NCBI GenBank assembly: GCA_945643635.1
Contig: CALZFC010000013.1
Location: 1,027,001-1,091,000, forward strand
DNA: 64,000 nt
Origin: Allodiplogaster sudhausi
Taxonomy: Eukaryota > Nematoda > Chromadorea > Rhabditida > Diplogasteridae
Reading direction: 5' to 3'
Under the pieces are notes generated by a model. That model did not search any database. It worked only from the letters and a program-made list of their open reading frames with translations, and had not been told where the DNA came from. The position numbers and the translations under genes are program-made. Below are positions 25,252 through 36,168 of the stretch, piece by piece (position 1 is the stretch's first letter; every line of letters begins with the position of its first letter).

Positions 25252-26346
25252 TTAGCCCCAGCATGAGAACAGCTTCTTCGATCTGATCTTATTCTTCAGG
25301 AAGACGCCGGCCTTCGACAAGTGCGCGTCGTCGCCCACCTGCCAGGGCTGGGTGTCAACCGTGAGCGCCGCTGAGGCTTCGGTTATGTCGGCGAGCGACC
25401 ACGCCACATAGGAGGCCATGTTTTGGTCCAGCAGCCAGTACCATTTGTACGCCTCATTTTCGTAGATCTGTCCGTTTCTGCCGCCGTCAGCCTGGGAGAC
25501 TCCGTACTCCGAAAAGAACACGGGGATCTTCGCTGAGTTCTTGATGTAGGTTTCTCGTTCCCAGTCCTGAGTTTTTGGATCAACACCCGAGTAGAAGTGC
25601 TGCACGTACATCACGTTCCGTTGGCCTAAATTAAAACAGGACGTTAGTAGAGTGTGTGTTTGTGTGCGATTGTGCCCAATATACCCCACAGAGGTGAGTT
25701 GCTGGCTTGCACGCCGCCCGAGGGTCCCGACCAAAATGGAACGCCCAGCAGTGCCACATTGTCTGGGTCGATGGCGCGAATAGCGTTCAGCACGTTGGTA
25801 TGGTAGGGCTTCACAACGTTGTTCCAGTCAACCTAAAGTGCATGCTGAATCCGCGAAGGGACCACCTCAAAGACTTACCATGAGAGGCTCGTTGTAGGTC
25901 TCGTAGAGCACGTGAGGATACTTGCCGTAGGCGGAGGCCATTTGCTTGAAGAAGTCAATCGCTTGCCACTGGTGCTTCTCAGCCTCGTGGTCGTGCCAGT
26001 CGATGATCACGTAGATGCCCCGCTCGATGGCCGCCTCCACTACTGTGCGCACCTTCGCCATCTCGACCTGCGGGTTTTTGAGGTAGCCGTCATAGTCGAC
26101 GCCCATCGCGACACGTATCACGTTTGCGCCCCACTGGCAGGCGATCGCGTTGACGGTGTCCTTGTGGAAGAACTTTCCCATCGTCTGAGACCAGTACAGC
26201 GACATTCCGATGAGCTGTACGGGTTGGCCGTTGGCGCCCACCAGCTTCGTGCCATTCACGGAGAGCTGTCCGTAGGGCGGATCCCTCGGCGTGAGCGCGG
26301 AAGCACCCAGCCAAAAGACAGCTAGACAGAAGAGTGTGGAGCGCAT
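25252..26346 (-). CDS. GH5 cellulase, copy 4 (complete)
   Basis: Exons 26346-25879, 25832-25685 and 25625-25252; 329 aa. Same protein as copies 2 and 3 as far as read, with signal peptide and both catalytic glutamates. Lies 8483 bp from copy 3. Confidence 0.96.
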
Positions 26347-27161
26347 CCTGCGACGTTAAGCTGGCCTTTACTGACTCCAGCTCCGCTTAAGTAGGTGTAC
26401 TCTTCCCATATTCGCTTCTTTCCTGGCCTCAATCGTTATTATGCGGACAGCTTGAGGACGTCAAAATACTGGATGACAAATCGCTGTGCAAACAGCTTAT
26501 CCATTACACTCCGTTGCAATACGATCAAATTACAATGTGCTAATATTTGGCTATTTTGTTATTTTATTACATTGAATTATTACGTTTACGGCTATCTTGA
26601 CGTCTTCAAATGATTGTTGGAGTTCAATTTAGTTTTAAGGTTAAAATGTAAATGATATGAAAATCCATGCTTAAATTCAAAGTTGGAAAGGAAAAAGGCA
26701 TTTGAAGATTCTCGGCAAAACTTGCATAATTTATGGTTTTGGGAGTCATCATCTTGGTGTCCTTGCCATTACTTTGCAGCATTCGTGTTATTCTTCTGCT
26801 ATCTCCAGCTTTTTCTCTTTCTCTCTCTCTTCTCTCTCTCTGTTTTCTTTCTCTCTTCCTCCCCTCTGTCTCCTGTTATTACGGTTACCCGCTACTCCGA
26901 TTCTCAATTTTTGCGATCGCAACTTTCGTGTATCTCGCTCTCGTTTCTCCGCTCTCTCTCTCTACTTATCTATTTCTGTCCCCACGTCTTGCTGGATTTG
27001 TTTGGTTGCATGCCCAAAGGACGAAGAGCTCTTCCCAGCTGAGAAAGGTGACTTCATCTACCACGCAATCTCCATTCAGCACTGTCGCCCTCTTCTCGCC
27101 CTAATTACGCCACGCCCACCTCCGAGCCTACTTTCTTTCCTCATCCGTTTGAGAAAGAAGG

Positions 27162-27195
<34 letters not shown>

Positions 27196-27225
27196 CGAGA
27201 AAGAATGCGAAATATATATAGATAC

Positions 27226-27282
<57 letters not shown>

Positions 27283-27925
27283 TGTGTGTGTGTGGGGAGC
27301 TAATTGTGTAGCTACATATGTCGTAGGCGACTTCGAATGCGAACAGTTATGATGGGCCACATTATGATGCAGTCACATTTTCATCTATCACTCTCCCCCT
27401 TCTCCATATCAAAATCTCTTTATCTCTTTAAAATCATACAATAAACATACTTATGGAACAAGAAATGCCCAATTCTACTGGGGACAAAACGCTGTGCACC
27501 TGTGGAGCCCTGGTATAACGATCATTTTATTTTCCGACCATTTTGATCACAACAAATCTGACGTAAGGCATGCGATTTACAGCCACTTCATCTCTTATGG
27601 TTAGAAGTACAAAGTGTTTTTACTCCCAAATCACTTTAGCTAGAAGACATTGTGAGTATATTCATTTTAATGATTAATTTTTATGATTCATTTAAAAATG
27701 ATAAATAGAAGAAAGATTTGTTTAAATAAATTTGAGCTGCATATCTAAAGTGTGTAAAATTAAGACGATAATGAACATATTTCTTTGATACTCGTGAATG
27801 TTTTAATCATTATTCAAATGGAGTTTCTTAATTGCATTCGTTCGACTCTTCAAATCGAGCAAAAAAATGACAGATTCATATGCGCTACATATTTTTGTTG
27901 TTAAAGTAAAATAAATCAAATTCAT

Positions 27926-28273
27926 TCAGTCCCTGTGGCATTTGACATCCTTCTTGATGACGTCATCGTGGCCTTCTGCAGGGGCTACTTCAATTGGAAT
28001 CGAGACGGCGTGACGGACTCCTGCGTGAGAAGAGATGGAAGAAGGGAGATGGTGAGGGAGAGATTGTGAAAAACGTTCAAGATGCTTAATGGTCTAGCTA
28101 ATAGCGAGTTTTCTCTCTCTTTTGACGCATTTACAAGCAACGCTTTAATGGTTCGCAAATACTTCTCACGCAATTTTCTTTTCTTTTCCTTTGTTTTGTA
28201 TCTTGTTCTGTCATTGTCTTTTGCTTTACATATATGAAAGTTCATCTATGCCATTGTAATATAAAGAGAGAGG

Positions 28274-28304
<31 letters not shown>

Positions 28305-28342
28305 GAATATCCACGGGTCTCTACATCACTCTTTCTCTTTCT

Positions 28343-28389
<47 letters not shown>

Positions 28390-28755
28390 TCTCCAATCCT
28401 CTACATACCACTTCTCTCAGCCATCCATCTCTCTCTTTCTCTCTCTCTCTCTCACTCTCTCTGTCTCTTTGTCTGCCTGCCTCTCTTAGTTTCAACGTAC
28501 TTCTTCTCCCTCCCTTTCTCTCCTCCCTCTTTCTCTCTCTCTCCCCACCCTCTCTCGCTCTCTCTTCTCTCTCCCTCTCTCTCTCTCTCTCTCTTCTCTC
28601 GCTCTTCTCTCTCCCTCTCTCTCTCTTCTCTCTCTCTTCTCTCTCTCCCTTCTCTCTTTCCTCTTCTTTGTTTCTCCTCTCTCTCTCTCCCACCTCGGGT
28701 TCGGTCAAGCTCGGCATACACCGAGGACGCAGGTGAGGAATGGAAAAATATATAA
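27926..28755 (-). CDS. 3' end of orphan GHDDVIKKD gene, unit 4
   Basis: Blocks 28755-28694 and 27987-27926; same reading as unit 1. Confidence 0.45.
28263..28692. repeat. Long GA/CT tract, unit 4
   Basis: Counterpart of the tract in unit 3, apparently identical in length. Confidence 0.9.
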
Positions 28756-28923
28756 CTTGGAGGAAAAAAAGATTGATATTTATATTTCCAATAAATTCAT
28801 CTTCTTGCGCCTACTTGTACATATATGCTGTAAATAACAATCACATAACAATTATTAGTTGGCATGAAGCGGAGAATTATGCCATATAGTATTAATTTTG
28901 TATGACAGCTCTTTTTTTCTCTT

Positions 28924-31682
28924 TTATGCGATCTTGCTCAAGGTTTTCCTAAAAGACTTTGTACGCTCTGCCATGTGGATGAGTTTTGCGTTTTGTCGCG
29001 GTATGGAATTGGAGTTCTTTTCGCTAGTGCCAAATTATGTTACATTTTATCAAAAGAAACAAACAGAAGTGCAGATTCATTGACATTGATAATTCCTTCA
29101 TGCCAGCTGCTGTACAGTTAGTTCATTGATAATATTTCCAATTAAATTTGTTATTATTATTTCGGATTTCTCCATTTGGTGTGAAAACAAATTGTATTCT
29201 GCTAAATATTACTATTGTCGTACAATTTAGTAATGTTTTTATTCGCACATTCTTAATCTATCATCGCTTGTTAATTAATTGTTTTCATATCATATGACGC
29301 AATCAAAAATAACACTTGTACCTGTGAACAGAGCCGGTAAATGGCCCAAAAATTTTGGGCCGGCCCGGCCCGAACGATTTCCGGGCCCTAGAATTTTGGG
29401 CCCGGCCCGGGCCGTTACCGGCTCTGCCTGTGAATAGCATTTATTGACAACGAACGTTCAAGTAATCGCAAAAAAATTTGTTTGAAAGCAGATTTCTTTT
29501 TGAAAGACGATTTTATTTTTTGTAGCCTTGGAATGCAAAGAAGCCATTGAAGAATGCGAGAGAGAAAAAGAAGTGGAAAGCGACAGAAAAAAAGAAAATT
29601 ATACCACAAATCACAGAATCCCGTCATTCGCTACGAACAAAACAAAAAAAAGCGCTCGCCCGTTCCAAAGGCCAGCGAACAGAAAGATAAAAGTTTACAC
29701 ATATCACACATATGTATGCAATTTCAAATTCGTAGAGAACCTTAATTTTTGAAATTATCAAGAAAGTGAAAAGTTTTTAGGTCAATAATCACACTTTATC
29801 TTGACGGTGAAGAGCTATGATCTCTCGGTATATGTTGCTTTAAAATAAAGAGCAGCAAAAAGTGCTGCAGACATGTAGCGAGATCCGTAAGCGAAAGTCG
29901 ACGAAGTTACCCACGCGCGGAATATAAATCTATTCTGTTCTTCAATCTCTTACAATTAATTAGAATGGTTGCGTATTTTAATCGTCCTATAGAAAAGCGC
30001 TGAAATACTGGATTAGAAAGCAAAAATAGCCACAACAACAAAAGTATATAAATATTTACAATTGTTATGCCATGCGAAAGGAAGTGAAGAATGTGACATT
30101 GTGACATTCTTCTCACTTTCTTTAGACCGAGGGAAGGGGGCAATCAATCAGTCCAGAAAGTTGTTGAAGAAGCCGGACGCGAATTCGCCGCTGATCAAAT
30201 TGTTCTCTTGGCCGTGAACTTACGTTTGAATTCGCGCCTTGTGCCTGAAACAGGGAAAGGCGAGTTACACGCCTCGTAGAACGTGGAAATCGAATAAACA
30301 TACATACATATATGTAGACTCCAATTATAACTATCAAAAAATAAAAGGCAGAAACATTTGAAGAATGCGGTCGCCAGGCAGCATGAGTGGACTGTTCGCG
30401 AGTCCCGCGCCGCACCCAGTCTCGCGTGTAGCGCGAGACGTGGAAGAGGAGGCCGAAAGAGCAGCAGGTGATGAAGGCGCCGCGTCCTTGATAACGGCGT
30501 CGTGGCCACTGGCGACCTTGAAAGAAAAAGTACTTTTCTATTTATTTAAAGTTTTTTTTAAGAAATTTATTTTTAAATGAATTATCTTCAGAGTCCACGA
30601 AGTATCAAGGATGGCAGTTTAAGAATCTATATATCAAAAAGCAACGTAACAAAAACCACCGTTGACAAATTGCGTGAAATTTTTTTTTTCTTTTATTTTT
30701 ATCTAAAATATCTTATATTTTTAATAAATCTTTTATCCCATAAATTAACTATGCAAATTATTTGATTTCTTTTGATTGATCAGACTGACAAAAGGGCTCT
30801 CGGCGTTGATGTCTCACGCGCCTTGAAAAAGGCCATGGCCACCGCCGGTGGAGGACGATGGGGAAGAGGCTGCTGCTGAAATAGAGAAAGTGAGAGAGAA
30901 AGAGAGACAGAGAGAGAGAGAGAGTGCGAGAGAAAGAGAGAGAGAGGGGGGGGGGAGAGGGAGAGAGAAATAGAGAGAGAGATAGAGAGAGAGAGATAGT
31001 TAATTTTTCGCTTCGTTCTTCTGATTTCACATACAGTAATGACTGGGACATAATTCCTTCCAATCACTACGTGGAAACCAAACAAGATTCGATACATATT
31101 TCTCATTTTATTAGAAAAAAAGGAAAACACTGCAAAAACTATAGTCACTATAGAAAAAGATGTAATTTTCAAGCTTTCAACACAACCTAAACCACAATGT
31201 CCTCTCCAGCAGTGGTATTGAGTTAGAGCGCAACATTTCCTGGCGGGCCAAATGTCAACAATTACAAATCCTAGATAAAGGCGGGAAAAGTCTGCCTACC
31301 TCTGTTCCCAGCCGGCCTCTTGGTCCACTCCGTTGTGTGCAACTTCGGTTAACTTTGCTTCCAGATTGAACTCCATTGCAAATCGCCTCGGCGCATCTAA
31401 AAAATTACTGTAATACAAAATTTCTTGATTCTGCTGTAAGATACAAAAGAATTAATATAGGTATGTGTTTGGCCCTTCGAATTCGGACTTCTCTCTATTT
31501 CCCTGTTGCCCTCTCGCTCTCTGTCACTCTCACTCTCTTCTTTCTCTTTCTCTTTCTTTTCCCTTCATCTCATCTCTCTCTCTCCTCTTTATCTCTGTCT
31601 CTCACTCGTCCTCTCTCTTTCTTTTCTCTTTCTCCCTCTCTCTCTCCCTCTACATACCGTAGTAATCAGCAATTAATTCCAT
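28924..31682 (-). CDS. Orphan Ala/Ser-rich spliced gene, unit 4 copy
   Basis: ATG at 31682, last block 29023-28924. Blocks and splice sites as in units 2 and 3. Confidence 0.42.
29329..29426. mobile_element. hAT-type MITE, unit 4 (98 bp, shortest)
   Basis: Same ends and target duplication. The interior is 9 bp shorter than in unit 3, which equals the period difference between units 3 and 4. Confidence 0.88.
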
Positions 31683-32036
31683 TCAAGCACTCTTGTGAAC
31701 TCAAACAAGATTCGTTACATGCCTACAATTAGCATTTTGTTACAGAGAAGAAATGGCTATATGAATTTCACAAGGAAAGCATCGACGCTACTAAAAAAAC
31801 CTAACTTTCAAACTTTGAAAACAGCTAAAACTACAGTGTGCGCTCTCTCACAATCAGTGATTCCCAGCGGGACCAAATGCCAACTACTTCAAACCTTAAA
31901 AAAAGTTTGGACGCTCCCTCTCCTCCTGTCTATCTCTCTCTTTCTCTCTCTCTCTCCCTCTATCTCTCTTTCTCACTTTCTCTGTCGCTAGCTACGCTCT
32001 AATTCTACAATAAAAATGATTATATATTTTTTTCAG

Positions 32037-32201
32037 GAAAGGAAATATTTTATCTCAGAAATTAAGGAGACGAGCCGAAATATTGACCATGACGAACCAT
32101 TTCTTTTATGCACCGGCGCTTTTAGTTTGCGTCAAGTGGATAAAAATGGACGGATCGTGCTTTCCTCTTGGTTCAACACAATTATTGAAAAGGGAGGATA
32201 A
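32037..32201 (+). CDS. Orphan plus-strand terminal exon, unit 4
   Basis: Same open block as 15080-15244. Confidence 0.38.
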   Translation, partial: ERKYFISEIKETSRNIDHDEPFLLCTGAFSLRQVDKNGRIVLSSWFNTIIEKGG

Positions 32202-32653
32202 TGGAACGCACAATTCTTCATCGGAATTTTTTTTGAGCATTTTAGAAAATCTATCATTCCTAATGCGTCCTTTCTGTCCCTCTGTCTCATTTTCTTTCTT
32301 TCTCTCTCTCTCTCTATATCTCATTCTCTCTCTCTTTTGGAATTAGGGAGAGAGAGAGTAATAGAGAAGAAGAGGTGAGGGAGAGAGTTAGAGGGAGAGA
32401 ATGAAAGAGGGAGAGGGGAGACAGAATGAGAGAGAAAAAAGGAGTAAGAGAGATTAAGGCGGAGAGGGAGAGAGGGAGAGGGAGAGAGAGAGAGAGACTC
32501 AAAGTTAGAGAGATTTGTTTCATTTATTCATTCATATATTTATTGAGACGCCAACTTCGAGTGGCCGCCGCCCCAGCCGCGCACCATTCTCGAACGGACA
32601 GGCGACGGCGAGACGGCGGCTTGTAATTTGTTTCATTTTGGATGGTTGCTTCG

Positions 32654-33319
32654 GTGTGAACGCCGAAGCAACCATCCAAGCGACTGCTAGACAGAAGAGT
32701 GTGGGTCGCTTCCTGTGATGTAAAGCTGGCCTTTGCCAACTTCAAATCTGCATTAGTAGGTATTCCCTCACTCGAATCTTCCCTGGCCTCAATCGGGAAT
32801 ATTTGGACAGCTTGATGTCGCCATACTACTGGGGATAAAATGCTGTGCAAGCAGCTAATGAATTACACTCCTTTGCGATACGATCATATTATAATGTGCT
32901 AGTATTTGGCTATTTCGGAACTTGTGCACTATTTCTTAAAATTCATATGCTTACTCGGTATTCCTCTCAATCAATATCCATGTTCGATTTATTACGTTTT
33001 AGAAACTGAGCTATTTGAAGAATTTGAATAATGGTAATTGCCGCCATGACAATTCGCTCCTCTTCTGTGGGACCTCTTGCTCTCGAATGATTCATTCGGT
33101 TTGCTCACGTCAGTTGTCGGAATTGCGCTGCATTCGTAGTTGTAATTCTTACGTATTCTTGCTCTCTCTCTCTCTCTCTTCGTATTTGTCTCTCTTCCTA
33201 CTTTCTTCTTCTATTACAGTTACCCATTACTCCGACTCTCAAACTTAGAGATCGCAACTTTTTTGTTTCTAAATCACGTCGTGATTGCAGACGAAAGGGG
33301 TGCAGTTTGTTGCAAGGAC
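32654..33319 (-). pseudogene. Decayed cellulase 5' flank, unit 4
   Basis: Copy of the remnant at 7185-7850. From about 33310 rightwards the sequence begins to carry scattered differences from the other units, marking the more diverged fifth unit. Confidence 0.7.
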
Positions 33320-33725
33320 ATCATCACCTGATAAGTATCACCTATCAAATTCTAATTATATAATATTGCTAATATATTTACCATTATTCGAGTGATTCTG
33401 TGGACGAATAAACTAGTTCGATGGAATGAATAGAGAAAGAGAAGGAGAGAGTGCGTGAGAAGGTGGTAGAGAGGAAGTACGACAGGTGATGCGGGCGCAA
33501 AGAGAACAAAGATTAAGGAGCTGATAAAGTTGAAGGGGAAGAGTGAAACAAGTTGCATAATTGTATGGATACCCACAATGCAATGAATCGAATTGAGTTT
33601 ATCGACAACACATATATGGTTACGACGGCAAGGTTCAGTGTGTTTGGGGTTGCGGAGAAAAGGATATGGAGGACGTCTTATCCCTGTCGAATATGCCGTA
33701 GCGTAGGCCCCTATTAGCCCCGCCC

Positions 33726-34820
33726 TTAGCCCCAGCATGAGAACAGCTTCTTCGATCTGATCTTATTCTTCAGGAAGACGCCGGCCTTCGACAAGTGCGC
33801 GTCGTCGCCCACCTGCCAGGGCTGGGTGTCAACCGTGAGCGCCGCTGAGGCTTCGGTTATGTCGGCGAGCGACCACGCCACATAGGAGGCCATGTTTTGG
33901 TCCAGCAGCCAGTACCATTTGTACGCCTCATTTTCGTAGATCTGTCCGTTTCTGCCGCCGTCAGCCTGGGAGACTCCGTACTCCGAAAAGAACACGGGGA
34001 TCTTCGCTGAGTTCTTGATGTAGGTTTCTCGTTCCCAGTCCTGAGTTTTTGGATCAACACCCGAGTAGAAGTGCTGCACGTACATCACGTTCCGTTGGCC
34101 TAAATTAAAACAGGACGTTAGTAGAGTGTGTGTTTGTGTGCGATTGTGCCCAATATACCCCACAGAGGTGAGTTGCTGGCTTGCACGCCGCCCGAGGGTC
34201 CCGACCAAAATGGAACGCCCAGCAGTGCCACATTGTCTGGGTCGATGGCGCGAATAGCGTTCAGCACGTTGGTATGGTAGGGCTTCACAACGTTGTTCCA
34301 GTCAACCTAAAGTGCATGCTGAATCCGCGAAGGGACCACCTCAAAGACTTACCATGAGAGGCTCGTTGTAGGTCTCGTAGAGCACGTGAGGATACTTGCC
34401 GTAGGCGGAGGCCATTTGCTTGAAGAAGTCAATCGCTTGCCACTGGTGCTTCTCAGCCTCGTGGTCGTGCCAGTCGATGATCACGTAGATGCCCCGCTCG
34501 ATGGCCGCCTCCACTACTGTGCGCACCTTCGCCATCTCGACCTGCGGGTTTTTGAGGTAGCCGTCATAGTCGACGCCCATCACGGCACGTATCACGTTTG
34601 CGCCCCACTGGCAGGCGACCGCGTTGACGGTGTCCTTGTGGAAGAACTTTCCCATCGTCTGAGACCAGTACAGCGACATTCCGATGAGCTGTACCGGTTG
34701 GCCGTTGGCGCCCACCAGCTTCGTGCCATTCACGGAGAGCTGTCCGTAGGGTGGATCCCTCGGCGTGAGCGCGAAAGCACCCAGACAAAAGACAGCTAGA
34801 CAGAAGAGTGTGGAGCGCAT
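33726..34820 (-). CDS. GH5 cellulase, copy 5 (complete, slightly diverged)
   Basis: Exons 34820-34353, 34306-34159 and 34099-33726; 329 aa. Differences from copies 2-4: residue 12 is C, 16 is F, 68 is V, and residues 79-80 read AV instead of VA next to the conserved R78. Catalytic E153 and E245 are intact and the signal peptide still looks functional. Upstream flank (34821-35505) is visibly more diverged, and the gene's distal 5' region is separated by the insertion at 35506. It is probably an older copy at the array edge. Confidence 0.95.
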
Positions 34821-35703
34821 CCTGAGACGTTAAGCTGGCCTTTACCGACTCCAGCTCCGCTTAAGTAGGTGTACTCTTGCAATATTCGCTTCTTTCCTGG
34901 CCTCAACGTTATTATGCGGACAGCTTGAGGACGTCAAAATACTGGATGACAAATCGCTGTGCAAACAGCTTTTGCATTACACTCCGTTGCAATACGATCA
35001 AATTACAATGTGCTAATCTTTGGCAATTTTGTTATTTGAGTACATTGTATTATTACGTTTACGACTATCTTGACGCCTTCAAATGATTGTTCGAGTTCAA
35101 TTCAGTTATAAGTTTAAAATGTAAACGACACGAAAATTCATGCTTAAATTCAAAGTTTGAAAGAAAACAGGCATTTGAAGATTCTCGGCAAAACTTGCAT
35201 AATTTATGGTTTTGGGAGTCATCATCTTGTTGTCCTTGCCGTTACTTTGCAGCATTCGTGTTATTGTTATGCTATCTCTAGCTACCTCTCTTTCTCTCTC
35301 TTCTCTCTCTCTCTCTCTCGTTTTCAGTCTCTCTTCCTCCCCTCTGTCTCCTGCTATTACCGTTCCCGTTTCTCCGATTCTCGATTTTTGCGATATCTCG
35401 CTCTCGTTTCACCGCTCCCTCTCTCAACTTATTTATTTCTCTCCCCACGTCTTGCTGGATTTGTTTGGTTACTTGCCTAAAGAACGAAGAGCTCTTCCCA
35501 GCTGACCAGGGAATGGTCAGAAACCCTGGAAACCAAAATTGACAGTTTTTGGTCCATCGTTAAAGGAGGTCATAAAAAGATGCGGAATGAAAAAATAAAC
35601 AGCTAAATCGATATACAAAAAAGTTAAAGCCCTTTAAAGTTTCATAAAAGTTTAGCTGATTATGAAATAGCGATGTTAAAAACTGTTTTAAGTTTTCTAA
35701 CAA

Positions 35704-35775
35704 CGTATTGTGGCCTAGTGGATAGTGGGCTTGGCTGAACATTTTTGGGCGCGAGTTCGATACCTCTTCGATACA
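35704..35775 (+). other. tRNA-like Pol III promoter in the left arm
   Basis: A box tggcctagtgg (35711-35721) and B box agttcgatacc (35754-35764) match Pol III internal promoter consensus and are 43 bases apart, as in an intronless tRNA. Acceptor-stem pairing is poor, so this is tRNA-derived (SINE-like) rather than a working tRNA gene. The inverted counterpart lies around 39995-40065 in the right arm. Confidence 0.6.
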
Positions 35776-36168
35776 ACTTTTTTCCTTTTTGTATAAGTGC
35801 ATTTTCAAATGTTTAAAGAACATCTTTTGCACCCAAATTTTTCTAGCGTTATCAGAAAGATAATGCAGTTTGCCAATGCAACTATTCTTTAAATTTTTAA
35901 TTATGCGAATGTGTGCAGATATGTATGTATGTATATATTCTTGTTTTTTAAAATTATGAGTTTAAAGATGTAGGTAACAAAAAAGTCGAAAATCTTCAAC
36001 ATCTATCATCATGTGTGATCAGCTGTAATGCAAAAGACCCACAAGGGCAACACCCCCTCGCCCGGGGGGTCGTCAGTTCCATCTCAATCGCACTCTATAA
36101 GCATGGCCTAGGTCTCTCCCCAGCATGTTTCTAGCAAGTCACATTCTCTTGCCCCATCCATATCCAAA

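Larger units (their letters stand above)
1..35505. repeat. Tandem array of ~8.5-kb units carrying cellulase genes
   Basis: Four near-identical direct repeats plus the start of a fifth. Equivalent points lie at 1, 8501, 17013, 25496 and 33970, so the periods are 8500, 8512, 8483 and 8474 bp. Identity is very high across genes, introns and non-coding DNA alike. The fifth unit is interrupted at 35505 by a 4.75-kb insertion, and a diverged continuation resumes at 40261-41830. Each unit contains one cellulase gene, candidate orphan genes, a hAT MITE, a decayed cellulase 5' flank and several CT/GA tracts. Most length difference between units comes from the GC-rich MITE interior. Confidence 0.97.

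Noticed and set aside
1..35505. CRISPR array because of regular repeats
   Set aside because: Units are 8.5 kb eukaryotic duplications; the only short regular repeat (60370-60590) has no spacers.
35700..35790. Functional tRNA gene in the inverted arm
   Set aside because: Promoter boxes fit, but the acceptor and anticodon stems do not pair well.
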